A DNA stretch of 6,663 nt from NCBI GenBank assembly GCA_012519365.1, contig JAAYQH010000083.1:1-6663 (forward strand), given 5' to 3'. Shown here one piece after another: positions 1-5,608 of this stretch. The notes under the pieces are model-generated. The model made no database searches and was not told the DNA's origin. It saw only the letters and a program-made list of their open reading frames with translations. The DNA comes from Planctomycetota bacterium. GTDB lineage: Bacteria; Planctomycetota; Phycisphaerae; Sedimentisphaerales; Anaerohalosphaeraceae. Position numbers and translations under genes: made by a program. Each line of letters begins with the position of its first letter. Position 1 is the stretch's first letter.

Positions 1-283
1 CAATGCTGTACAAAATGACAATAAACGCACCGGTCGGCCCGCCGATTTGCACCCGGCTGCCGCTAAACAAAGAAATCAAAAGCCCCGCGACAAAAGCCGT
101 GATAAGACCCTGCTCGGGTTTGACCCCTGAGGCTACCGCAAACGCAATCGACAAGGGTATTGCAACAATGCCTACAATGATCCCTCCAAACACATCTTTG
201 TGCAGCATCCGAAAATCATACCCTTCGCGAAATACATCCCATAACGCCGGACGAAGAGAACTAAACTTAAACACGCTTGACAT
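1..283 (-). CDS. SulP family anion transporter, N-terminal part (3' end outside window)
   Basis: The 94 visible residues are the start of an inner-membrane SulP (SLC26-like) transporter. The family moves sulfate, bicarbonate or other anions, and the substrate cannot be told from this part. After a soluble N-terminus (about 1-30) comes a hydrophobic segment with the family pattern: [17 protein letters not shown] at 33-49, [10 protein letters not shown] at 51-60, a second membrane segment at about 61-73, then the re-entrant core motif QIGGPTGAF at 79-87. A full protein is normally 500-750 residues with a C-terminal STAS domain, which lies beyond base 1. The start is the ATG read from 283. AGGAG (289-293) stands five bases upstream, in the same ten-base context, ATCAGGAGTG, as in the GH43 gene. 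Long inverted repeats lie upstream and may control expression. I am confident of the family. Confidence 0.9.
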   Translation of the reverse strand, partial: MSSVFKFSSLRPALWDVFREGYDFRMLHKDVFGGIIVGIVAIPLSIAFAVASGVKPEQGLITAFVAGLLISLFSGSRVQIGGPTGAFIVILYSI

Positions 284-570
284 AAACACTCCTGATACAG
301 GGGATAGGGATCCGTTGAGAACGATCCCACACGCCAACGTTCACTGAATGTTGAGTTGAACCGTAAACGGACCTCCCAACGGTTTGCCGTTGATCAGTCC
401 GCACCTTTTGTAAAAGCAGGGAAAGAAATGCCAGCATCCCGGAGGGCTGCTGTCGATGCTGATAGGGATATGTGTCAGAGCACTATCGCGGTCGTTCGGC
501 CGATGACGCAGAACGACACATAAAAACGCCCGGCAAAACCGAGCGGACAAAATACCATAGTCGCGTTTCA
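284..570 (-). promoter_or_regulatory. Hairpin-rich candidate 5' leader of the SulP gene
   Basis: This gene-free stretch carries a series of inverted repeats, given here in minus-strand order. A terminator-like hairpin lies at 528-544. A 7-bp perfect stem pairs 491-497 with 511-517, and an overlapping 8-bp stem pairs 469-476 with 515-522. A 7-bp perfect stem pairs 432-438 with 455-461. A 6+4+6 helix spans 367-402. A 9-bp stem with one bulge spans 307-328. A 4-bp hairpin, CCTG/CAGG at 291-301, overlaps the SulP ribosome-binding site at 289-293. The repeats end at the SulP start, so a structured leader (riboswitch-like or protein-bound) is the simplest reading. I do not recognise a known riboswitch class. 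A 76-residue reading frame (341-571) crosses the region but has no ribosome-binding site. The function is inferred; the inverted repeats are seen. Confidence 0.4.
522..544 (-). terminator. Rho-independent terminator, minus strand
   Basis: Read on the minus strand, GCTCGG (544-539), a five-base loop and CCGGGC (533-528) form a 6-bp stem with one T-G pair. It is followed at once by GTTTTTA. It lies about 250 bases past the GH43 stop and would end that transcript. It could instead be an early attenuator if transcription starts near the TATAAT at 577-582. Confidence 0.55.
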
Positions 571-792
571 TTTTTCATTATATAAAATACACGGTTTCTG
601 AGTTACCCACAAGCCATTAACATTACCTTTCATCCTGACGATAGTCAATAGTGTAATTAAAAAAACGTGTCCACTTACAGGGGTAAAACGGCAGCCGTAA
701 CAAGAGACTTAATGCTTTTTTAAGGCTTTAATGCTCCCGTTTGGAAGCGATAATTTCTTTTGGACAGTCCCCTTTACCTGCTGACGAAAGGG
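571..792. other. Intergenic stretch downstream of GH43 gene, no gene seen
   Basis: This AT-rich spacer has no coding frame with a ribosome-binding site. It holds two copies of TTAATGC/TTTAATGC around 710-734 and a short ACGG/CCGT hairpin near 689-699. Two fragments, GTGTCCACTT (667-676) and GGACAGTCCCC (762-772), resemble sequences often seen beside mobile elements, but no element ends or transposase are present. Confidence 0.4.
577..582 (-). promoter_or_regulatory. Possible -10 box for the SulP leader
   Basis: A perfect TATAAT reads on the minus strand from 582 to 577 in an AT-rich setting. At 17-base spacing the -35 position (600-605) reads TAACTC, a poor match, and there is no TGn extension. 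It is listed only because it sits just upstream of the hairpin-rich stretch leading into the SulP gene. Confidence 0.25.
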
Positions 793-1758
793 TTAATCCG
801 GTTTAACGAGTTTGATTTTTTCCAGCACCGAGGAGGCAACCGCAAAGGCGGTTCCGTGACGTGTGCCGGCCGGAAACTCCACCTTATCGGAAATATCTTC
901 CCAAGTTTCCCAATCACGCGTAGCCACGGCCCCGTAGCGACCCTCGGTATATTTATCGAAATACACGATCCACCGGTCGCCGACCTTCAGGGCAGCCGGC
1001 CCCTCAGCCCAATAATTGCCGGTAATCGGTTCAGAGGCCGGGCCATAAGGCCCCGCCGCCTGCTCAGCAAATGCCACGCGGATATTTTTCTCCGTCTTGG
1101 GAACCTTGGTTTCGTTCTTCAAAAACATCGCATAGCGATCGTTTTGGTCATCATACACAATAAAGGAATCAATCACGTTAAAACCGGGGTCATAAAACAG
1201 GGCCGTCTCGGTGTAGGTCTTGAAATCCTTGGTCGCCACATAATAAATGCGGTGATTGTTGTCGTCGTTGGGGTTTTCGGTCTGGGCAAAATGCCCGGGT
1301 ATGGTCGTCGCCCAGAAAATCAGGTACGTCTGGCTCTTGTGATCGTAAAAAATCTCCGGTGCCCAGCAGTTCTTGGCCGTGGGTTCGTGTGCCATGACCC
1401 CACCAAAGGTCTGCTCAGACCACGTAATCAGATCTTTGGAGTGAGCCAGGCCGATACCCTTGTCCCACCAGCCGGTTGTCCAGACCATATGAAAGACACC
1501 GTCCGGCCCCTGTACAATGCTTGGGTCACGCATCAGTTTGGCGCCGACCGCAGGCTTGAGGAAGGAACGGTTGTTATTCAACGCCTCCCACTTCAGGCCG
1601 TCCTGACTGTACGCCAGATGCAAGCCGTCTTCACCATTGCCGCGAAAAAAACTAAACATATAAACGGATGAGTCCGGCTGCTGATCCTCGGCAAAAACAG
1701 GAACCCAAAAAAGAGCCGCACAAAACATCACCGTAAGAAAAAAACGAGACAAAATCAT
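793..1758 (-). CDS. Secreted GH43-like five-bladed beta-propeller glycosidase
   Basis: The 321-residue protein is probably an exported glycoside hydrolase of the GH43/GH117-type propeller fold, acting on arabinose-, xylose- or galactose-containing glycans. The exact substrate cannot be read. Residues 1-23 form a Sec signal peptide ending VFA before ED. Propeller blade motifs recur: HLAYSQDGLKW (47-57), GLAHSKDLITW (103-113), YYVATKDFKTY (172-182), GAVATRDWETW (276-286). Likely catalytic residues are D78 in RDPS (base), D197 in VIDSF (pKa modulator) and E252 in WAEGP (acid). H301 in RHGTAF fits the conserved central histidine. Length equals one catalytic domain, with no carbohydrate-binding module. 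I chose the ATG at 1758 and not the TTG one codon upstream, because AGGAG (1765-1769) then stands six bases away. It has its own promoter and no partner sugar genes in view. Family confidence is high, subfamily unknown. Confidence 0.85.
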   Translation of the reverse strand: MILSRFFLTVMFCAALFWVPVFAEDQQPDSSVYMFSFFRGNGEDGLHLAYSQDGLKWEALNNNRSFLKPAVGAKLMRDPSIVQGPDGVFHMVWTTGWWDKGIGLAHSKDLITWSEQTFGGVMAHEPTAKNCWAPEIFYDHKSQTYLIFWATTIPGHFAQTENPNDDNNHRIYYVATKDFKTYTETALFYDPGFNVIDSFIVYDDQNDRYAMFLKNETKVPKTEKNIRVAFAEQAAGPYGPASEPITGNYWAEGPAALKVGDRWIVYFDKYTEGRYGAVATRDWETWEDISDKVEFPAGTRHGTAFAVASSVLEKIKLVKPD

Positions 1759-1842
1759 CAAGCACTCCTGATTGCTTCAAATTTACGCGTTCAGTTCAAT
1801 CGGGCCACCGACAAACCGCTCAGCCGCGATTACGATTTGCTC

Positions 1843-1871
1843 TATATATCACAATAAAAACGACAGGTCAA
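1843..1871 (-). promoter_or_regulatory. Sigma70-type promoter of the GH43-like gene
   Basis: On the minus strand TTGACC (1871-1866) is followed after exactly 17 bases by TATATA (1848-1843). A TGA just before it makes an extended -10. The -35 begins five bases past the stop of the prolyl isomerase gene, so the GH43-like gene can be expressed independently. The predicted leader is about 78 bases. Confidence 0.7.
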
Positions 1872-1875
1872 CCGC

Positions 1876-2739
1876 TTAACGATGCTCAACCACCACCTTT
1901 TTGCGTTCAGCGTCCAGAAACTGCTCCAGCGCCTTGTCGCGGGCCTGCTGTGTCAGCTCTTTGACGATGACCGGCCGCACCTGCTCAAGCGGACAAGGCA
2001 TCTCCGGTTTGCGATCGAGCACTTTGGCGATATGCCAGCCGAATGCGGTGGCAAAAACGCCGCTGACCTGGCCGGGTTGCAAGGCAAAGACCACTTGCTC
2101 AAAGGCCGAAACCATCCGACCGCGGGGAAAATACCCCAAATCGCCGCCGTTTCCCGGACAAGCCGAATGCTCATCGGCCAGTGCCGCAAAATCAGCGCCC
2201 TCCTGAATCCGAGCAAGCAGCTCATCCATCTGCTGCTTTTGCTGCTCAGCGGACACATTCGGATCGGCGTGCAAAACGATATGGGCCGCTCGCACCAGTT
2301 CCGGCACGCTGAACCGTTCGAGATGTCGCTGATAGTAGCGGCGAATCTCTTTATCTTTCGGCTCGCCGACGTGGCAGCAGATCTTCTCCAGCAGTCGTTC
2401 GGAACGAATTTGCTCAGCCGCTTGCTGACGCATCTTCTGACGCTCCTGTTCTCCGCCGGAAAGGCGTTGATGTAAGGGGCCGTCTTCGGGCTCCTCGTCC
2501 AAAAGACGATTCAGCAAGTCATCAATCTCTGAGTCTGTAATCTCCGGAAATTCGCGTTGGGCCGCCTGCTGAAACAAGACCTGTTCAATCACATTCTCCC
2601 GGGCCCACTCCTCAAGACGCTGCTCGCGTTGGGAATCCGTCGGGTCCGCAAAGGCCTGTTCATACGCAGGACGCATTCGCTCTTTTTCCTGCTCGATGCG
2701 TTCAGAGGGAACGGCTTGTCCATTCACATATAAACCCAT
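1876..2739 (-). CDS. PpiC/parvulin-type peptidyl-prolyl cis-trans isomerase
   Basis: The 287-residue protein catalyses cis-trans isomerisation at proline bonds and acts as a folding helper, with the SurA/PrsA/NifM layout. An alpha-helical, charged N-terminal chaperone region (about 1-145, rich in E, Q and R) precedes one parvulin domain at about 148-243. Family hallmarks are visible: AAHIVL with H153, SACPGNGGDLGYF at 192-204 with C194, the active-site M209 and F213 in GRMVSAFEQ, and FGWHIAKV with H236. A short helical tail follows. No signal peptide or lipobox is seen: the protein opens MGLYVNGQAV, so it is probably cytoplasmic, unlike SurA or PrsA. The ATG at 2739 has AGGAG (2747-2751) seven bases upstream. 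A strong terminator at 2821-2854 isolates it from upstream transcription. I see no convincing promoter of its own. No client can be named from the context. Confidence 0.88.
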   Translation of the reverse strand: MGLYVNGQAVPSERIEQEKERMRPAYEQAFADPTDSQREQRLEEWARENVIEQVLFQQAAQREFPEITDSEIDDLLNRLLDEEPEDGPLHQRLSGGEQERQKMRQQAAEQIRSERLLEKICCHVGEPKDKEIRRYYQRHLERFSVPELVRAAHIVLHADPNVSAEQQKQQMDELLARIQEGADFAALADEHSACPGNGGDLGYFPRGRMVSAFEQVVFALQPGQVSGVFATAFGWHIAKVLDRKPEMPCPLEQVRPVIVKELTQQARDKALEQFLDAERKKVVVEHR

Positions 2740-2811
2740 TAAAAAACTCCTAATTATCTTAAAATCTCAAGAAGCAGCCATAGGGGAGCATTAAACCAGA
2801 GGAATAGGCGT

Positions 2812-2900
2812 GATAAAAAGAAAACATCACGAAACGTGCGTTCCGTGATGTTTTCCGGAGGGGAGAAAACTCTTGCGTTATAGACTTCGGCTTAAAAGCC
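2812..2900 (-). ncRNA. Candidate small RNA with C-rich loop
   Basis: A compact minus-strand transcription unit of about 85-90 nt is predicted. A promoter with a perfect TTGACA lies at 2930-2935, the predicted start is near 2900, and a strong terminator stands at 2821-2854. The transcript would open with a GGCU/AGCC hairpin (2889-2900). It then has a single-stranded stretch and a 6-bp hairpin, GTTTTC/GAAAAC (2865-2870 with 2850-2855), whose nine-base loop is TCCCCTCCG. C-rich unpaired loops of this kind are known in small RNAs that bind Shine-Dalgarno sequences. A 47-codon frame from the ATG at about 2903 overlaps it but has no protein-like character. Promoter, loop and terminator are seen in the sequence; the RNA and its role are inferred. 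Confidence 0.4.
2821..2854 (-). terminator. Strong, near-symmetric rho-independent terminator
   Basis: AAAACATCACG (2821-2831) pairs with CGTGATGTTTT (2844-2854) in an 11-bp perfect stem. After one mismatch there are three more pairs and a four-base loop. On the minus strand the stem runs into CTTTTTATC, a good U-tract. On the plus strand only the stem's own TTTT follows, so termination there is weaker. It separates the upstream region from the prolyl isomerase gene. Confidence 0.75.
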
Positions 2901-2906
2901 ATAAAC

Positions 2907-2935
2907 TCTTTAATAAATTTTTATTTCTTTGTCAA
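2907..2935 (-). promoter_or_regulatory. Promoter candidate for the small RNA
   Basis: TTGACA, a perfect -35, reads on the minus strand at 2935-2930. The hexamer 17 bases on is TAAAGA (2912-2907), a 3 of 6 match; TTAAAG at 16 bases is no better. The -35 is strong and the -10 weak. Confidence 0.4.
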
Positions 2936-3323
2936 TAAAGACTACGAAAAAATTTTTCAATTGTTCAAATTTCCTATTTTTCCGTATTCGTCACGAATTC
3001 AGGTTCTACAAATTACCATATCCCCGAAGACTGATGTGATTATATTAGACTTTTATTTGCAGTACAAGTAAAAAATCCACGATATGGAATTTTTACCTAA
3101 ACACCGCTCGATTTAGCCTGTTGAAATCTTTAATGCCGCGGAAAAACCCATTTTTTACGCCAAAAACGACGAATATTCTCGCCAAAACGTATCCCGATTT
3201 TTTTCGCACTCACTCGGAAATTCTGCGTATGCAACGGGATTGGCGGAACTTTTTTGTTCAAAAACGTAACAATTCCGCCCGCTAAAAAGCCCAAACATCG
3301 CTGTTTATTGACCGGAACCTTCC
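2936..3323. other. AT-rich intergenic region with inverted repeats, no gene seen
   Basis: No reading frame here has a ribosome-binding site. The stretch is rich in A and T runs and has several inverted repeats: ATTCG/CGAAT at 2986-2998, a 12-position stem at 3068-3096, and a perfect 7-bp stem, GGCGGAA/TTCCGCC (3242-3248 with 3273-3279), enclosing a TTTTT/AAAAA inner stem. A CGCCAAAA motif occurs at about 3159 and 3180. It may be the 3' untranslated region of the 3324-3902 gene plus separator DNA. Confidence 0.4.
3068..3096 (-). terminator. Weak, possibly bidirectional terminator
   Basis: GTAAAAAATCCA (3068-3079) pairs with TGGAATTTTTAC (3085-3096) across a five-base loop, with one mismatch. 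The GC content is only a short TCCA/TGGA core, with A and T runs inside the stem. It lies about 230 bases past the stop at 3324 and may end the transcript of tyrS and the hypothetical gene. Confidence 0.3.
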
Positions 3324-3902
3324 TCACATTCCCACCTGTCGGTTCGTTTTTGGAACCGTCTGGGTATTTAACAATGTCACAGTCTCGGCCGGCCAAAGCT
3401 GCTTTTTCTCGAGAACATCCCACGTGCCGTCATAATACCGCCCCACTGCAGCGGTTCCCCCCTCAACAGCCCCCAGCGTCCGGTAGCCGATATCCAGCAG
3501 CCATCGGCTGAACTGTTCGTCATATTCAGCCGGATAGATTAAGGCGGTTACAAAACCGCCGTTGTTATCGGACGACAAGTAAACCTTGGCCCGTGCCGGC
3601 GGCAAAGTGGACTCGGCCAGCCGACATAAACGCTCAAAATCCTCACGCGCGACCTTTTCATCCCGCGCATAAAAGAACATCCCCGCTTCCATCTGAAAGA
3701 CCTCCGGGCAGACCCCTTTCAATTCCAGACGGCCGTCCGGAAAAGCCCGATGAATCTTGTACACCCGCAGGTTTCCCGCGGACTCACTGTCCAGTACCTC
3801 AGCAACCTGCTCGGTCGTCAAACCGACTTGGCTATGGTCATTGAAATCCACTACATACAGCCCCACATAACGATCGGGGTCTTTGACATTTGGTAGTATC
3901 AT
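3324..3902 (-). CDS. Hypothetical protein, 192 residues, downstream of tyrS
   Basis: I do not recognise this family. The predicted protein is soluble, mixed alpha/beta, with no signal peptide or membrane segment. It opens MILPNVKDPDRYVGLYVVDF, then GLTTEQVAEVL at 27-37, which reads like a helix-forming segment. Two cysteines (65, 93) are not in a metal-binding pattern. The middle (about 76-140) has an acidic helix followed by a strand-rich region with SSDNNGGFVTALIYP at 110-124. The start at 3902 is preferred over the in-frame ATG at 3914, because GGAG (3909-3912) stands six bases before it. The longer version would have 196 residues and no good ribosome-binding site. It follows tyrS after 71 bases on the same strand with no clear terminator between, so co-transcription is likely. 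Codon use looks genuine. Confidence 0.75.
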   Translation of the reverse strand: MILPNVKDPDRYVGLYVVDFNDHSQVGLTTEQVAEVLDSESAGNLRVYKIHRAFPDGRLELKGVCPEVFQMEAGMFFYARDEKVAREDFERLCRLAESTLPPARAKVYLSSDNNGGFVTALIYPAEYDEQFSRWLLDIGYRTLGAVEGGTAAVGRYYDGTWDVLEKKQLWPAETVTLLNTQTVPKTNRQVGM

Positions 3903-3973
3903 CCTGTTCTCCATCTTATAAAGTGCCGAATTGCCTATTTTTAATGCAAACTCGACTTTTTTGTTCCATTATT

Positions 3974-5203
3974 CTATTTTACCTTCAATTTGGCAAACTT
4001 CCTCTTTCCTACCTGTACGACCATACCCTCTTGAGGGTTCACTTCACGATTGGGGTCGTCAATTTTGACGTTGTCAATCCGCAGACCGCCCTGCTTGATA
4101 ACCCGCTTGGCTTCGCCGCCGGTTTGAACAAGATGGCATTGCACCAGCAGTTTGGCCGCGGCAATCGGAGCGGATGAGAGGGCCACCTCTGGCATCTGGT
4201 CGGGCAGTTGATTTTGTGCAAAGACCTTATCAAATTCCGCTGCGGCCGCCTCGGCGGCTTCTTTGCCGTAAAACTGCTCGACAACCAGCTTGCCCAAGAT
4301 AACTTTGGCCTGTTTGGGATGAGTTTGCGACGGGTCAACCAACGTCTTGATTCGCTCGACCGGCACATCAGTCAACAGCGTAAAGTAGTTTTCCATCAGA
4401 TCATCGGGGATGCTCATCGTCTTGCCAAACATCTCCGAGGGCGAATCGGTCACGCCGATATAGTTGCCCTTGGATTTGCTCATTTTTTGTACGCCGTCCA
4501 GCCCCACCAGAATCGGCATCGTAATGACAATCTGCGGCGGCTGCCCGGCCAAACGCTGTAAATCACGTCCCACCAAATTGTTAAAAGTCTGATCGGTGCC
4601 GCCCAGCTCCACATCGCTTCGAATAGCAACGGAATCCTGCCCCTGCATCAAAGGATACAAAAACTCGTGAATCCCGATCGGATCGCCCTTTTTGTACCGC
4701 ACATCGAATGTATCTCGCTCAAGCATGCGCGCTACGGTCATTGAGGCGGTCAATTGAATCACATCAGCCAAGCGTAAATTCGCCAGCCATTCGCTGTTGC
4801 AGCGTACCTCGACCTTGGCCGGCGACATATCGAGAACCTTGCCGGCCTGCTCAAAATAGGTCTGGGCGTTGGCCTTGATTTGCTCGGCTGTGAGCATCGG
4901 ACGGGTGGTGTTCTGACCGGTCGGATCGCCGATACGCGCGGTATAATCGCCGATAATCAACACGGCCTTGTGACCTAAATCCTGAAATTGACGTAACTTA
5001 CGAAGCACTACCGTATGGCCGAGGTGAATGTCCGGGGCGGTTGGGTCCATACCGAGTTTGACCCGAAGGGCACGGCCGGTTTTGGCCGCCTCGGCCAGAC
5101 GCCAGGCCAGTTCATCCTCACGAAACACCTCTACCGTGCCGCGCTTGAGCAGTTTAACCTGTTCGGCAATATCTAATGTCATAGCATCCATCCAAAAACT
5201 CAT
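3974..5203 (-). CDS. tyrS: Tyrosyl-tRNA synthetase (KMSKS/TyrZ-type)
   Basis: This class I aminoacyl-tRNA synthetase charges tRNA-Tyr with tyrosine in the cytoplasm. The 409-residue form has the whole family layout. The Rossmann catalytic domain carries GMDPTAPDIHLGH (51-63, the HIGH motif as HLGH) and GDYTARIGDPTG (85-96). The tyrosine-binding Y183, Q187 and D190 lie in YPLMQGQD, followed by ELGGTDQTFNN (199-209). The second signature is KMSKS at 240-244, as in TyrZ-type enzymes, not the KFGKS form. The S4 RNA-binding domain is at about 344-405. The open frame continues to 5449, but that extension lies upstream of the promoter at 5223-5251, so it is not translated. ATGs at 5203, 5191 and 5182 remain possible (409, 405 or 402 residues). 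Each has a weak ribosome-binding site, and I give the longest that the promoter allows. No T-box leader is present. Confidence 0.95.
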   Translation of the reverse strand: MSFWMDAMTLDIAEQVKLLKRGTVEVFREDELAWRLAEAAKTGRALRVKLGMDPTAPDIHLGHTVVLRKLRQFQDLGHKAVLIIGDYTARIGDPTGQNTTRPMLTAEQIKANAQTYFEQAGKVLDMSPAKVEVRCNSEWLANLRLADVIQLTASMTVARMLERDTFDVRYKKGDPIGIHEFLYPLMQGQDSVAIRSDVELGGTDQTFNNLVGRDLQRLAGQPPQIVITMPILVGLDGVQKMSKSKGNYIGVTDSPSEMFGKTMSIPDDLMENYFTLLTDVPVERIKTLVDPSQTHPKQAKVILGKLVVEQFYGKEAAEAAAAEFDKVFAQNQLPDQMPEVALSSAPIAAAKLLVQCHLVQTGGEAKRVIKQGGLRIDNVKIDDPNREVNPQEGMVVQVGKRKFAKLKVK

Positions 5204-5222
5204 TTCTTTTGCAAAAATGAAG

Positions 5223-5251
5223 AGTATACCATTGAAAAACCCTGCAGGCAA
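5223..5251 (-). promoter_or_regulatory. Sigma70-type promoter of tyrS
   Basis: TTGCCT (5251-5246) and TATACT (5228-5223) are separated by exactly 17 bases on the minus strand. Transcription should begin near 5216, leaving a leader of only about 13-25 bases before the candidate tyrS starts. This excludes the long upstream extension of the tyrS frame and any T-box or large regulatory leader. Confidence 0.65.
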
Positions 5252-5279
5252 CGTCTGTTTTTTGGGGGAAATCGCCAAC

Positions 5280-5308
5280 TTGCTTTTTTTGCTGACGTAG
5301 TATAAAAT
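5280..5308 (+). promoter_or_regulatory. Divergent promoter for the small membrane protein gene
   Basis: TTGCTT (5280-5285) and TAAAAT (5303-5308) are 17 bases apart on the plus strand, 36 bases before the ATG at 5344. It stands back to back with the tyrS promoter, with 28 bases between the two -35 boxes. Confidence 0.55.
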
Positions 5309-5343
5309 AGATAACAAGCGCATTTCAATTGAAAGGTCGGAAT

Positions 5344-5562
5344 ATGACGACGCACAGGGTCCATTTACGGCGTTTGCATTGGCCCGACCGGCACACCATG
5401 AAGTCGCACCTTCGCCAGCTGGTTCATGAACCCCGGTTTTGGGCTGCACTGGCGATCGGGATTTTGGTCGCGCTGATGTTGATTCTTAGTTTCATAATCC
5501 GATCGGATTATGGAACATCGCCGCCGCCTTACGGCTATCCGCTGTATCCATATCCACTCTAA
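5344..5562 (+). CDS. Small single-pass membrane protein with Pro/Tyr-rich tail
   Basis: This is a 72-residue protein of unknown function. Residues 1-31 are basic and histidine-rich (five His, seven Arg). About 33-52 form one strongly hydrophobic membrane helix (FWAALAIGILVALMLILSFI). The tail SDYGTSPPPYGYPLYPYPL is rich in proline and tyrosine. The positive-inside rule puts the N-terminus in the cytoplasm and the short tail outside. The ATG at 5344 has an AAAGG stretch about eight bases upstream. The in-frame TTG at 5329 overlaps that site and is less likely. It has a promoter of its own, divergent from tyrS. It is too short for any enzyme, and it could be an inner-membrane accessory or regulatory peptide. 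A real gene is likely because promoter, ribosome-binding site and membrane helix agree. Confidence 0.6.
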   Translation: MTTHRVHLRRLHWPDRHTMKSHLRQLVHEPRFWAALAIGILVALMLILSFIIRSDYGTSPPPYGYPLYPYPL

Positions 5563-5608
5563 GCGGCATAGATAACCGTTCGGCAGCCTGTACCATTTGC
5601 CGACCCTG

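Noticed and set aside
341..571. 76-residue minus-strand frame with a start near 571
   Set aside because: It has no ribosome-binding site, an odd residue mix, and runs through the terminator and inverted repeats. Structured RNA or spacer explains the region better.
667..772. GTGTCCACTT and GGACAGTCCCC fragments as remains of a mobile element
   Set aside because: They resemble repeat fragments found near some transposases, but there are no matching ends, target duplication or transposase fragment.
760..1671. 303-residue open frame on the plus strand
   Set aside because: It is the antisense shadow of the GH43-like gene, which has a signal peptide, propeller motifs, a ribosome-binding site and a promoter.
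2753..2758. GATAAT as -10 box of the prolyl isomerase gene
   Set aside because: The start of transcription would fall within or after the ribosome-binding site at 2747-2751, and no -35 box fits.
3130..3423. 97-residue basic minus-strand frame
   Set aside because: It begins inside the 3324-3902 gene in another frame, has no ribosome-binding site, and its lysine/arginine content comes from A and T runs.
5204..5449. 82-residue N-terminal extension of tyrS
   Set aside because: It lies across and upstream of the tyrS promoter and has no similarity to synthetase N-termini.
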